Shown: in pieces, positions 21,468 through 32,886 of the stretch
Layout of the letters: the number at the start of each line of letters is the position of its first letter
How positions within the stretch are numbered: the first letter of the stretch is position 1
Source of the DNA: Xenopus tropicalis
Lineage: Eukaryota > Chordata > Amphibia > Anura > Pipidae
NCBI RefSeq assembly: GCF_000004195.4
Contig: NC_030683.2
Span: forward strand, 90,997,410 to 91,061,409
DNA: 64,000 nucleotides
Direction of reading: 5' to 3'
The notes under the pieces: model-generated
Database searches by the model: none
Told to the model about the DNA's origin: nothing
The model's input: only the letters and a program-made list of their open reading frames with translations
Position numbers and translations under genes: made by a program

Positions 21468-22924
21468 TAATTATTACAACCATCAAAACAGACCCCATTT
21501 TGCACCTCTCTCATAAGCAGGAGGGGGAGTACACATTCAGTATCCCAGTGTTAAAATAAAATTGTAGTCATTCACTGGAAATAGACCAACCAACACTTTA
21601 TGCCCATCAATACAAAGTAGGCAGTGGCAACTACCAAGTAACTATAAAAATAATATGAATACATGGCACAAGTACCTAAGCTTCCTCAACAAATACAGCT
21701 CTGCCTGCATTCCCCTCCTCCTACCTGTCACCCACCTTGCATATCATTCAGGGCGGTTCTCTGTGAGGTGCAGATCGCAGATTATAGCAGGGCCCCAGGC
21801 AAAAGTACTTCTTGAATGAGCATTAAGGGGCATTAATTTGCCCCTTTGTGCTCTAGCACTTGCATCCATCATTACATCTATTGATATTAGATGTAAAGAA
21901 TGTGAAGAATTTCTGAAGTGTGACTATAAAAGAAGTCTGATATTTGCTAAATATTGCACATTGATTACACTGGAATAACTGTAAAAAGAAGCATTTATTT
22001 AGGTCCTAAAACACCACCTATAGCACCGTCCCACCACATGCAGAAGTATTCTGTATCTCAAATAAGCCCTGCTTGCACCTGGGAAAGTCATTTATTGTTA
22101 TTGAAGATGTTTGCATCTCCTACGCAGCAGTTTGAAATTAGTTGCTCAGAATATGGTTTAAACTGTTTGGACAAATGTTTTTAACCCATATTTTCTGAAA
22201 GACAAATTGCTTGTAAAGAAACAGAGAAATTATAGCATAATGCTGTAGATCATGAAATGCACATTTGCATGTAAAATGAACAGAAACCAACTCAACTCAC
22301 AAACACACTGCACATATGACATTCCTTATCCACCATCCACCAGAGGTATATCATTCATTTGCATGATCCCCTCTACAAGTATCATGCTTCAGAATTTCTA
22401 AAAATGGCAGCTTCACAATGCAGACAGTCTGGCGGTCACAATGTAAACAAACAGTTCTTGTCACACAGCATTCTGACACACATAGACAATTACACTAATA
22501 CCTCCACCCCCCCCCCCGCCCCCCCCACAATACTTACACCCACATACTGCCACAAGTAAATACAGAGACACACTTAGGTATGTGGCCATCTTACCATGAA
22601 GATGTTTGAAAACAAAAAACCTTGGCCCACAGAAAAAGTTCCCTTTTAATCCCCGTGAGAATTCAAAGTGGGAAGATAGTCAGCATTTACATATTTTCCC
22701 ACAGAAATGTTATCTTTAAAGAGGATTACTGATTCATTTGTATGGTATTTAAGAAACCAAAAGGTAGCATTTACTGGTTATCTGCTCAAGCAGCTGATTG
22801 GTTGTGGTTTAGTACACCCAGGCATACAGGTGTACACCTTATATTACATTCTCCCATTAGGGTAATAGCAGACAAAGCAATTTTGCTTGGAATTGCAGCC
22901 CTATAGGGTTATGTATGTCTATGT
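21468..22924. other. Non-coding, with poly-C tract
   Basis: C-rich run at 22507-22527. The 22330-22560 stretch has many ac-rich words but no clear repeat unit. No gene. Confidence 0.5.
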
Positions 22925-23046
22925 ATGTATATCTTTAAGTATAACAATAAATACAAATAAATACAAGATACAGTTACAGTTGCAATAAGTTAAGAGTCAA
23001 AGACACAAGAGGATGGAGGTCCCTGCCCCGTAGAGCTTACAATCTA
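22925..23046 (-). repeat. SINE-like repeat (gattgtaagctct type)
   Basis: On the minus strand reads agattgtaagctctacgggg then cagggacctccatcc, matching 59656-59833. A preceding A-rich stretch (caataaatacaaataaatac) is the reversed tail. Confidence 0.55.
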
Positions 23047-24040
23047 TATTTACATCCTCAAGTGCAGTGAGCAAAGTGAGTGTTTTTCCCATAGTGCAGT
23101 GATGTTTCCCAGAATTCCAGCATCATTGCGTTTGCAAGGTGTTTGATGTAATTACATTGCCCTGATGCAATTGGGTCCGATTTCCAAAAATTAACACACC
23201 TGAGCACACATTTTATAACAATTTGGACACAACCATGTGGAAGTCCATCCGGCAAAATTTGTGGTGTTTGGCATGTGAGTGGCGTCTGTGCTTGAATTTT
23301 TAAACACAAGTGTGCTGTACCTATTGATGCAGAGTGTGAAGAGAACTCTGGATCTACCTCCAGGAAAGGAGGTGGAGGTAGCACCAGTGTTCCCCTGCAT
23401 TAATGGGTCCTATAGCGCTTTATTTAGAGTGGAAGACAGGAAGGACAGGAAGGAGTCATGCCAAGTACAACTATATGGAAGTGCAAGGAGTTTTGATGCA
23501 AGTACCTTTAATGAAAGGAGTTTAAGGTGCAACTCATTGAAGGGTAAACTGGGGGTGCTCATTTCTACTTATTTCAAGTGATAAGTAGAGATTTTGCGTG
23601 TTCCCACTCCTCCAGAATTACAAAATGAGGGAACAAAATGTTTAAAATTGCCAGTCCGCCATTACCCTTAGAGAGGTGTTCCTGCTGTAATCATGTCTGT
23701 ATATTTTCTTTTTCTGGCATTGGCAAGTGGCTAATGCCCAAGTCATCTAAGACCACACCTTTTTTGTGTTCATGTTTGATTGTCTGCATCTAGGGTGTCT
23801 CCTCTGAGACCTCATACCAGCTATACACAGATATAACACCATCTTAACTAAGATTTAGAATCCTCCAAGAGAAATATCCAGAGGTATATGACTAATTTAC
23901 ATGAAAATCATCCCCTCTGCTTGTTATCATGCTCCAAAGTTTGTCACACAGCATTCTGACTCACATGATACTTGCACATTGTAAGGCTAATGGAACATGC
24001 TCGTGCTGTCTTTGATGGAGAATAATAGTCTTCCTAAAGT
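23047..24040. other. Non-coding, unassigned
   Basis: A 100-codon plus-strand frame (23279-23581) overlaps a 108-codon minus-strand frame; neither shows a known domain or splice context. A short palindrome (tccaggaaaggaggtggagg) lies near 23360. Not a supported gene. Confidence 0.4.
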
Positions 24041-24265
24041 CCAATAGTCTTCCTAAAGTCTACCCAAAGCTCACCTACTCCTATTTCCTTAGGGAAACTC
24101 ATCTCACTGGTAAGGTCTATACTACGGGCCACAGATTCAGCCAGCTTTTACCTGCCAATAGTCTTCCTAAAGTCTACCCAAAGCTCACCTACTCCTATTC
24201 CCTTAGGGAAACTCATCTCATCTCACAGGTAAGTTTTATTTTACAGGCAGTAAAAGCAATATAGT
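24041..24265 (+). repeat. 114-bp tandem duplication
   Basis: The block starting ccaatagtcttcctaaagtc at 24041 recurs at 24155, 114 bases on. The first ~65 bases of the copies are nearly identical (aagctcacctactcctattt, cttagggaaactcatctca) and then diverge. A further partial 20-base duplication (aatagtcttcctaaagtc) precedes the first copy at 24023. Confidence 0.8.
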
Positions 24266-24813
24266 TGTCATACCTCCTATCAAGCATGTAGAACGAGTAT
24301 ATAGAATGTGTAATGTCCCTAATATTTCATAATCACTTATAATTTTGTATTATTTTCAATGTAAAATTTTTCCATGACCCATATTACATATTGGAATAGA
24401 AATAATTCCATGCACCTTCAGTATTAGCATTTAAAATCCAAAATGTGAAAACTCCTGAGTGACATATTTTGTGCTATTATTTGACTGTGTGGGTTTCCAT
24501 TTACCTACACATAAATCTAAATATGACTGCTATGTCAGACCTTTTTCATAAAATTCACAGCAACTCACATCAAGTAGAAGTTCAGTATGTAAATAGATGA
24601 GTTTGCAGTGTTTGCGCTGTTGTATGAATCAAAAGTATCCAGCTGACCTTTTCAGTTGTATTGTTTTAGCATCTGCTCATGTGGGAGTAGAACTGAAAAG
24701 ATTTTATAAGGTTAATACTGTAGATTTAGCATCTTTCCTTAAATTCTGTTCGTTAATAATCTTGTATGGGGCTATGAAACATTGGCTGGCTTCTAAATAG
24801 ACCGAATTCAGTG
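24266..24813. other. Non-coding, no recognised feature
   Basis: AT-rich; one 67-codon open frame without motif. Confidence 0.5.
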
Positions 24814-24817
24814 TTAA

Positions 24818-25113
24818 GGTGGCCACACATGTGGCAATTTTAGATCTTTCGTGCGACCATCGGTCGCACGAAAGATCGTACAATCCGCCACTAACCCTTC
24901 AGGGCTGAAACGGCAGATAAGGAGGTAGAAACAATAGGATTTCTACCTCCTTCTGCCGATTCAGCCCCGAAGACAGATTTTGCTCAGGCGCCTTCTATGG
25001 CGCCCGATCAAAATCTTTAAACCGGCCCAATCGGCGAGTCGGTTGACTCACCTCCTGCGATATCGGTCGACTCACCGACTTGCCATGCACGCACCGGTAC
25101 GTGTATGGCCAGC
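24818..25113. mobile_element. Fold-back MITE, GSTGGCCA family, TTAA flanks
   Basis: Left ggtggccacacatg, right gtgtatggccagc, flanked by TTAA at 24814-24817 and 25114-25117. The body is a chain of hairpins: a perfect 16-bp stem gatctttcgtgcgacc with a 3-base loop (24843-24877), and ggaggtagaaa / tttctacctcc. Confidence 0.75.
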
Positions 25114-25117
25114 TTAA

Positions 25118-25489
25118 GTATAGGTCACTGGTATGGTCAGTAGGAAGATCAAAAGAGACTAGACTATTTGAAGGTAAGCAAAAGGTGCAGAATCTAATTA
25201 TATTCACAATAAGGTACTAAAAATATGAAGGTTGCCACACAAAAGCCAATAAGTTATACTCTCCAGCCGATCAGCTGGTTAAATGGAGAGAAATTGATGG
25301 GTCACAAAGAAGACATGGCTGCCTGTTATTGTTCTGATCGTCTGTACAAAGAGCATGAACAAACTGAGCTATAAGGAATGAAAGGAACTGAATGCCCTCT
25401 TTAACTTCCTTATCCGTCGATTCACCATGTTCTGACCGACATAGTAAATTAAATCTTTATACCTGCCTGCTTCCTGAATTGACCAATAC
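25118..25489. other. Non-coding, no recognised feature
   Basis: No repeat or gene recognised. Confidence 0.45.
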
Positions 25490-26018
25490 CCATACCCATT
25501 TTAATTAAATCATTAAAAAAAATTCTATGTACAGGTATCGGACCCCTTATCCGGAAACCCATTATCCAGAAAGTTCTGATTATGGAAAGGTCATCTCCCA
25601 TTGACTCCATTTTAATCAAGTAATTCACATTTTTAAAAATGGTTTCCTTTTTCTCTGTAGTATTAATAAAACAGTAGCTTGTACTGGATCCCAGCTAAGA
25701 TATTATTAATCCTTATTGGAGCCCAAACAATCCTGTTGGGTTTAATTACTGTTTAAATAATTTTTTCAGTAGACTTAAGGTAGGAGATCCGAATCACGGA
25801 AAGACCCCTTATCCGGAAAACTCCAGGTCCCGAGCATTCTGGATAATGGGTCCCACACCTGTAATAATAAAACAATACCTTGTACTTGATATAATGAATC
25901 CTTATTGGAGCCAAAACAATTATATTGGGTTTAATTAACGTTTAAATGGCTTTTTAATAGACACCTTATCTGGAAAACCCCAAGTGCCAAGCATTCTGTA
26001 TAACAGGCCCCATACCTG
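25490..26018 (+). mobile_element. CAGGTATGGGA-family MITE hosting a second copy, left-truncated
   Basis: Left remnant 25490-25531 (cccattttaattaaatcatt ... attctatgta) and right part 25864-26018 (ataataaaacaataccttgt ... aggccccatacctg, then TA). Rejoined, the parts read in normal family order (tctctgta|ataataaaacagtacc in other copies). Confidence 0.78.
25532..25861 (+). mobile_element. CAGGTATGGGA-family MITE, nested, TA duplication
   Basis: 330 bp, CAGGTATCGGACCCCTTATC to ataatgggtcccacacctg, flanked by TA at 25530-25531 and 25862-25863. All internal landmarks are present and the sequence is well preserved. Confidence 0.88.
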
Positions 26019-26254
26019 TATAAATAAAATAGCAACATTTCTAAATAAATGCATTCCAGCTCCACGTTGTAACACAAGGAAATGTGAAAATATCCAATGG
26101 GGATTAATACTTATGTGAGGTATTGTATGCAGACTGTATTTGAGTATAGACTGATAGACAGAGAAAGGCACTGATAGCAAGACTGGTAGGGTTATTTGCT
26201 ACTGTGGGTCATTGATGCTGAAGGGTTGAACATGTTTTAGACCAAATTAACTAT

Positions 26255-26654
26255 GGGGCAGATTTATCAAAATCAAAAATCCTTTATTTTCACATTCACT
26301 AGAGAAAATATTTCTGTTGTCATGAAATGTTCTAGTATATATAATATCTTCCCTAGAACGAAGAGGATGATTTACCAATTCCCAATGCTTTTTATCTAGC
26401 AGTAACTATGGTTACCTTTTGGTTAAAAAATTGAAAGCATTCCATATTTGATCATTTCTTACTCGTTCTAACACTGAATAGAGCAGAATGGTTATCAACT
26501 GTTCAAAGCAGCATTCTAACAAGTTGGCATATGTGTCTGCATTGATAAAGATAAATGTGTCAGTTCCTTAAATTATATTTTAGTAAATTTTCCTTGAGAG
26601 TCAGAAAATCATTCAAAAATGGACTCCCCAGTTCAAATTGTAGTAAATCTGCCC
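26255..26654. mobile_element. MITE with GGGGCAGATTTATC ends
   Basis: Left ggggcagatttatcaaaatc, right attgtagtaaatctgccc. 400-bp interior is AT-rich without the mirror symmetry of 5856-6069. The end motif resembles the Harbinger-like families; the target duplication is not clear. Confidence 0.6.
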
Positions 26655-26754
26655 ACTCTATAGTGATAACATATCCACAATGTGAATAATCTTTCCAAAC
26701 TTTTCAACTTACCAAAATTTAGTGAACATTTGGAATAATCTGGTACATAAAATA

Positions 26755-27115
26755 AAATGGTTTTCTATTGCTCTAAGTAGTCTGAGGTGGAGAAAACTTT
26801 CTAAAAAGGAAATACTTTTTTTTCTAAAATGGTATACTTTTAATTTTGAAATGACACTGTTTACATAGCAAGGTGTGTAGGCAGCCATCTTAGTGCATTG
26901 TGCATTGGGTCTTTCAGAAGGAGCCAGAGCTACACATTAGAACTGCTTTCAGGGAACCTATTGTTACTCTTACTCCCATGTAACTGGAGGAGTCCAAGCC
27001 AGACTCTTACTATTGAGTGCTATTCTGATACCTACTGGGAGCTGCTATCTTGCTCCCCTCCCATTGTTCTGCTGATTGGCTGCTGGGAGGTGACGATTTC
27101 AGTTTAGCTTTTTCT
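26755..27115 (+). mobile_element. T2/Kolobok-type element fragment
   Basis: Shares with the complete copy at 27937-28549 the blocks actgtttacatagcaa, gtgtaggcagccatctt, tttcagaaggagccag, ttactattgagtgctatt and tgattggctgctgggaggtg. Both termini are missing. Confidence 0.75.
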
Positions 27116-27936
27116 AAGTAGCAAGTATATAGGAATGTGAAGTAGAGATGTCTCTGGTCTTATTTAATTATTGCCAATTAATTAGATAAGATAGTTATTT
27201 ATTAAGATGTGTATAAATATTAGTATTAATAAACACCTCTCATTGCCACACATCACCATGCCAATGCCATAGTTTGCCAAGTAGAATCTAGCATGTCCAT
27301 AAAGCTGTGTATTGCTTTTAGGTATCCTTTAAACCCAATGTAAAAAGCAGAAGTCTCTCAAAAAATGCAAACACACAATACTCCTAACCACTAATTATGA
27401 TTATTTTTTATACCACTTCTTACATTGCAGTTTTATTGCTGTGTGAGTTTCTATTATGTCACTTTTAAAATTATTTTTCCAGGGGTAAATTTTACACAGC
27501 TTTTTAAATGTGCCCCATAGAGTTCAGTATGGAAGCCATAAGCACCTTTCCTAAGGCACCTAGGCATGTCCAGCACAAATATATGTCAGTGATTTACTTT
27601 GTTGAGTAATATAATAGAAATTTTCAAAAAAATTCCAAAAATGCTGCTGCAATCACTAACTTTAAGTTCAGACTGCTACTGTTTACTTTGGGATTTATTT
27701 ATTTAATACAGATAAAGATGTTTTTACACTGAGACGCCATCCATTCTGCATCATGGCAACTGTTACCAATGTTGACATTTTTTTTTTTTACATTTTTTTA
27801 GTGTTTGGATTTCAAACAAGCTGAGCCACATTACAGCCCTCTATTATATAAAGATGACAGGGCACCTCGTATTTGGTATTGGTCATACAAGCAAAGCAAG
27901 TATATACATATAACAAAATAATAGGATGTGTTCAGT
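27116..27936. other. Non-coding, no recognised feature
   Basis: AT-rich; a T run at 27780-27790. No gene or repeat family recognised. Confidence 0.5.
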
Positions 27937-28549
27937 TTAAAGGGATAGTGTTATGATTTTTATGTTAACTTTTTATTTCTAAATGAAACTGTTTACATAG
28001 CAAATAACTCACTCTACCATTTAAAATGTTATTCTTGAACCAACAAATGTATTTATTTAGCTGTAATATTGGTGTGTAGGCAGCCATCTTGCATTCAGCC
28101 ATCAATGCATCAGTGCATTGTGCCTCAGTCTGAGCTTTCAGAAGGAGCCAGTGCTTCACAATAGAACTGCTTTCAGATAATCTATTCAGGTCCCAAGCCG
28201 GACTTGGATTTCTTACTATTGAGTGCTATTTTGATACCTACTGGGAGCTGCTATCTTGCTGCCTTCCCATTGTTCTGCTGATCGGCTGCTGGGAGGTGGG
28301 TGATATCACTCCAACTTGCAGCTTAGCAGTAAAGTGTGACTGAAGTTTATCAGAGCTCAGGTCACATAGTTGTGGCACCCTGGGAAATGAAGAATATGGC
28401 TAGCCCCATGTGACATTTCAAAATTAAATATAAAAAAAATCTGTTTGTGTTTTTGAAAATCGGATTTCAATGCAGGATTCTGTTGGGGAAGCTCTATTAA
28501 CTGATGCCTTTTGAAAAAAATATGTTTTCCCATGACAGTATTCCTTTAA
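27937..28549 (+). mobile_element. T2/Kolobok-type element, complete
   Basis: Bounded by TTAA at 27937-27940 and 28546-28549, with ends TTAAAGGGATAGTGTTATG and catgacagtattcctttaa. 613 bp, non-coding. It includes the gcagccatcttgcattcagc block shared with 26755-27115. Confidence 0.82.
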
Positions 28550-28969
28550 CTCAATTCATTTGCCACATGTCTTCATTTAGATAATAATTGGATAAAACTA
28601 GTTAATTAGGAGATAATTTATCTGTGAAAAAACAGAACAATACAATTAATATTTGCAGGAGGTTGAATAAATTAAGATTACCTGAATTCATCTTGAAACA
28701 GGTGGCACTGAGAAATTTAATAATACAGGTAGTACTGGCCTCATCCAATGGAGAGTTCAGTAAGTTGCCCACTGAAAATATGTAGCCCCACATCATTCTT
28801 TTCGAGCATTCTCTTGAAGAATATACTTGCAAAACATGAGCAGTCTCTTTAAATTTTAGGACATGTCTTCAAAAACCCTTTGCCTGATTTGTAAGAAAGG
28901 AAATGGGAATAATGCAAAATGTCAGCGGAAAAATAAAGCTGCCCCAAAGTGTAGAGTCCATCCTTATCT
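28550..28969. other. Non-coding, no recognised feature
   Basis: No repeat or gene recognised. Confidence 0.45.
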
Positions 28970-29138
28970 TATTAGTCACGATAATATTGTATTGGCGATA
29001 CAAAAGTCACAAAATTTTCGTACCAAACGATTGTAAACTGCGGGAAAACCTTTCCGATTTTTTCACACAAGCGTACAAAAAAGTAACGCTGGTGTCGAAA
29101 AAGTCACACAAGCGTTCGTGTCTTAGTAAATCTGCCCC
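28970..29138 (-). mobile_element. Harbinger-like MITE, truncated
   Basis: From cacgataatattgtattggc to cttagtaaatctgcccc. In reverse it matches the middle and left end of the copy at 57384-57687 (cgccaatacgatattatcg, tcacaaaattttcgtacc, aaacctttccgatttttt). The other half is missing. Confidence 0.7.
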
Positions 29139-29232
29139 TATTTGTTTGTTTGTTTATTGGGATGTTTGGACACATTATTACTGAATGCATGCAAGCTTCC
29201 CAGAAACCATCCTCATCCAAAAGGACACTAAA

Positions 29233-29465
29233 GGTCCCCATACACGGGCCAATTGCAGCTGCCGATATCGGTCCCTCGTAGATGCGGTCCCCGAACCGAC
29301 TGCCCCATTGCCGCCATTATAATTCGATCGTTTGGCCCCAGGGCCAAATAACCGAATTAGCCTACATGTTCCCTGATATCGCCCACCCGTAGGTGGGGAT
29401 ATCGGGTGAAGATCCACTCGCTTGGCGACCTCGGCAAGCGAGTGAATCTTCACGTGTAAGGACTT
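29233..29465. mobile_element. Fold-back MITE (ggtccccatacacgggcc family)
   Basis: Left end ggtccccatacacgggcc; right end cacgtgtaaggacttg is decayed. Contains a hairpin of gtgaagatccactcgcttgg against gcaagcgagtgaatcttcac (29405-29453) and ccgatatcggtccctcg. Related to 4030-4290. Confidence 0.68.
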
Positions 29466-29638
29466 GTATAGACCAATCTTGTGTTATTTCATGTTGCTAC
29501 AAATCATTTATTTAAATACAGATTGCAGAAAAATGTTCAGCGGGGATCCCCCCCCCAGAAATTTCTATAGGGTACAAACAAAGGCACCAAAACAAAACAT
29601 CTGATCAAAATCACACCTCCTATCTGAACAATCAGATT

Positions 29639-29937
29639 TATTGATTTAGCGAATGTGTCCCATTTTGGTTCGCCCAAAAATTTGCAAAACTTCTGAAAAA
29701 GATCATGTAATGGCGAAGAATTTGCAACATGTGGCTACTGCACAACTTTGTTGACACACCTGTGACTTTTTGCAACCATTACTTTTTTTGAAGCATCCCC
29801 AACTTTTTTTTTACACAACCACGACTTTTTCCCCACTCTGCAAATTTTTGTCAAGGTGCAGCAGTTTCACAAAAAAAATTGCCAATACGGAATTTCACAT
29901 TGAATCTATGCCTGGTGAAAAAATGTGCTCATCACTA
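29639..29937 (-). mobile_element. hAT-type MITE, TAGTGATGGGCGAA family, reversed
   Basis: Left end tattgatttagcgaatgtgt (decayed tagtgatgagcgaatctgt), right end gtgctcatcacta. Perfect 8-bp duplication ATCAGATT at 29631-29638 and 29938-29945. Interior carries degenerate acttttt/ttgcaac units. Confidence 0.82.
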
Positions 29938-30242
29938 ATCAGATTGCGTCATTATATTGTATCATTCAAGTGCTCAACAGGACATTGCTTAACCAGCCAA
30001 TGCTGGATATAGGTCAGCCTTCCTACTTTACCAATGACATTGCAGCATTCTATAGCACAGATAAACTTTTTGCACTGCAGAGTCTTTTTTAAAAATGATT
30101 CCACTGTTTTAATGTAACTAGTATAATCATATTTCTATTTTGAACTGCTTTTCTGTTTTTGTTTTTCTATAATCCGGTAAATATTGTTTTCATTCCTACT
30201 TTATGCACCCAACTTGAGGAGATTATACTTTGCACACATATA

Positions 30243-30350
30243 GGGGCAGATTAATTTTCTATTCATTTCTAAAAATCACATAGGAATAAATAGAAAGTGG
30301 GTAAAATTTTCTGTAAAAAGCTCTAATCTCACATTTTGATAAATCTGCCC
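30243..30350. mobile_element. Harbinger-like MITE (GGGGCAGATT family), half-size
   Basis: ggggcagattaattttctat followed by aatcacataggaataaatag and ttttgataaatctgccc. Same family as 5856-6069 but 108 bp, lacking roughly the left half. Confidence 0.65.
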
Positions 30351-30684
30351 TTTAAACAGTGACATATCAATTGTATCTATAAATGACTTTTCCTTCTGGC
30401 CTCATAGAAAAGTACCATTGTTTGCTTTTTATGCCAGGGCTAATTTGCTTAATTGACTATCATTAAGCACTAAGGAATGATAAACCCAGGTGATCTATAG
30501 CTTTTTAGCTATTCATAATCATTTTGGAAGAGCAGATACCACGCAACTGATTTCTGAAAGATCAAACTGTCCCCTACATTTGGCTATGTCCATTCTGTCC
30601 CTACTGCTGCATCTAGTCAAAGCTTTGAGAATTATACTTGATAAATGAAATTTATCAAAGCTGATTATGGTTTCAATTTGTTAG
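30351..30684. other. Non-coding, no recognised feature
   Basis: No repeat or gene recognised. Confidence 0.45.
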
Positions 30685-30914
30685 CAGGGGCGCTGCTGCC
30701 TTGAGGTGAGTTAAGAAACCTTGGGTGGCAGCAGCCCCCGAGTTACCAGGGCTGGCAAAAAGCTGCTCCTGGTAACTTTAGGAGTACAATTGCCCTTTCT
30801 GCACTAGCGATGTGGCCCCCTTCCACCTATGTGATAATCAGAAATGTGAGTGTGAGGCGTAAGGCGCATTAGAAAGGCTCCCTTAGGGTGGCAAAGACCC
30901 CAGAAATGCCCCTC
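30685..30914. mobile_element. hAT-type MITE, CAGGGGCG family
   Basis: CAGGGGCGCTGCTGCC to gaaatgcccctc, flanked by tttgttag (30677-30684) and tttgttgg (30915-30922), a 7/8 duplication. Contains ggtggcagcagccccc and tagggtggcaaagacccc. Confidence 0.7.
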
Positions 30915-31202
30915 TTTGTTGGAATGTGTTTGACCGCTTTAAGTAGTTAAATACATTCATTTACAATGGGGCAGCTCAGCAGCACCCTGTGCACTAATAC
31001 CTATCGGCAATAACCATATAAATACTTACACCCCATTGCAATAGTGAAATACATTCTTAAATCTAATATTTATATTAATTATTATTTTAAATTATTATTC
31101 TTTTTTAGTGGCAACTACCGTGAAAATTGAGAAAATGTGAGAAATGATCCTCTAAATACAGCCAAATGTGAAGAGAGCAATCAAAAATACTATCACTCAT
31201 AC

Positions 31203-31491
31203 CAGCGGTAGGCATACGGTTGGGAGCACCTGAGGCAAGTGCCCCCGCACCCATCTGCTCCTCACCTCTGATCAATAAAAGGTGGACACCATCACCTGCA
31301 CCCTTTCACTCCCTTTTCCCACACACACAGACACACAGCGGTGCACACCAAATACCGGCTTCTAAGGCACAACTAGGACATCAGACTGGCCAAAACTAGG
31401 AGCAGGCAGGCAAAAAGGTACATGCCCAGCCCACCACCACCACTGCACCCTAGGCATGTGCCTCTCCTGCCTACCCCTAGTTCCGGCCCTG
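31203..31491 (-). mobile_element. hAT-type MITE, CAGGGCCGGAACTAGG family
   Basis: Right end cctgcctacccctagttccggccctg is the complement of the 46041 left end (described in parts: ctacccctagttccggccctg). Left end cagcggtaggc is decayed and flanks match at 5 of 8 sites (actcatac / gttcacac), so the left boundary is tentative. Confidence 0.6.
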
Positions 31492-31528
31492 GTTCACACA
31501 GTCTTTTACACAAATTAATTTACTATTT

Positions 31529-31833
31529 TTAAAAGGGACCTGTCACTCTAAAAATAATTCCAAATTTCAGGCAGGCACATTTTATAATCACCGTTATTAA
31601 GACAAGTTTTTTATTACCTCAAAATCTTGTTCTTGCATCATGCACATGATACACAGTTACAGACCACGAGGAAGGAGGGGGAATGGTAGGAGTGCAGTGC
31701 CTGTGGCGGGGTAGGCAATATATAATTGACAGCTGAGATTTTGAAATACCTTTATAACAGGTATGTTGCATGTTTAATGTGAAAAGGATTTTTATCATGC
31801 AACTTTTTATGTCTGGGTGACAGGACCACTTTG
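31529..31833 (+). mobile_element. T2/Kolobok-type MITE
   Basis: Left TTAA (31529-31532) then aagggacctgtcactctaaa; right gtctgggtgacaggaccact then TTGA, a decayed TTAA. Inverted ends gggacctgtcac / gtgacaggaccac. Confidence 0.68.
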
Positions 31834-32369
31834 ATGATAAATATTTTGATAAAATAGATTACATTAACTGTTAGATTTCCTACACAAACATATGGAATAA
31901 ATTCTGAAACAAAACATATGGAATAGTTTTTGAAAACAAAATTAGCCATATTTAAACAAAAATAAAGCACACAAAACCTTACAAGTTTATTGCACCTGGA
32001 AAGCAGATAGAGTATTAAATCTCCCCATTGCTTTATTCAATTAAATTTATTAGTCTTCTGGCAGCTCTAGTAATGACAGACAATAAAGTGCTAGGTCTGC
32101 ACTGGTGTGAGGGCAATTGTAATGCTTATAATGGAAGCGCATCCCTTGCAAGGATTTTTGCTAATGGGTCCCTAGGCCTGTCTTACAAAGCCTCAGAAAT
32201 ACATAAATCAAGGCAAGCACAAGCCTCAAGTAGCAAAGAGATACTGTTTTATTCGACATCACTACCTCACACAACTGAGACACAGGTATGTTCAGATGCA
32301 ACTGGAATAAATAAGAAATGAACGAATAAAGGCTCTTCTGCTGAGAGAAAATAACTGTGCATGGCACAC
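31834..32369. other. Non-coding, no recognised feature
   Basis: A 97-codon frame at 32028-32321 has no domain motif and is not supported as a gene. Confidence 0.45.
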
Positions 32370-32372
32370 TTA

Positions 32373-32883
32373 GGGGCTGATTTACTAACCCACAAATTTT
32401 TGCGATTTTTTTTGTCGCTGTTACGACTTTTTCGTAAATTGTCGCGCCTTTTTCGTAACCATTACGACTTGCGCGAATTGTCGCGACTTTTTCGTAGCCG
32501 TTACGATTTTCTCGTATCTTGTCGCGACTTTTTCGTATCGAGCGCTCGTAAACTGCGGGCAAAACTTTCAGACTTAGCATGATTTTGGAAGCCTCCCATA
32601 GGACTCAATGGCACTCTGCAGCTCCAACCTGGCCCAAGAAAAGTCACCATACTGAAGCTTGAATGAATCTGAAACTTTCGTACTCGGCGCGAAGGCTACG
32701 AAAAAGTCGCGACATTTTGCAAAACAGTCGTAACGGCACGAAAAAGTCGCGACATTTTGCGAAACAGTCGTAACGGCTATGAAAAAGTCGCAACAATTTA
32801 TGAAAAAAGCACAAAATACAGATCATTACAAAAAAACACATTCGGACGCCTTCGGACCATTTGTGCATTAGTAAATCAGCCCC
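32373..32883. mobile_element. Harbinger-like MITE with a single 52-bp unit
   Basis: Ends GGGGCTGATTTACTAACCC and gcattagtaaatcagcccc, flanked by TTA at 32370-32372 and 32884-32886. The region 32580-32690 (gattttggaagcctcccata ... gaaactttcgtactcggcg) aligns closely with the sequence around the minisatellite in 17729-18689, but with one unit. Frames of 139 and 73 codons across it are by-products of gcgactttttcgta words. Confidence 0.85.
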
Positions 32884-32886
32884 TTA

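Noticed and set aside
23279..23581. 100-codon frame as a candidate gene
   Set aside because: It is overlapped by an equally long minus-strand frame, lacks motifs and shows no codon bias by eye.
32161..32868. 139-, 73- and 74-codon frames
   Set aside because: Same reason: they cross the Harbinger-like MITE at 32373-32883.
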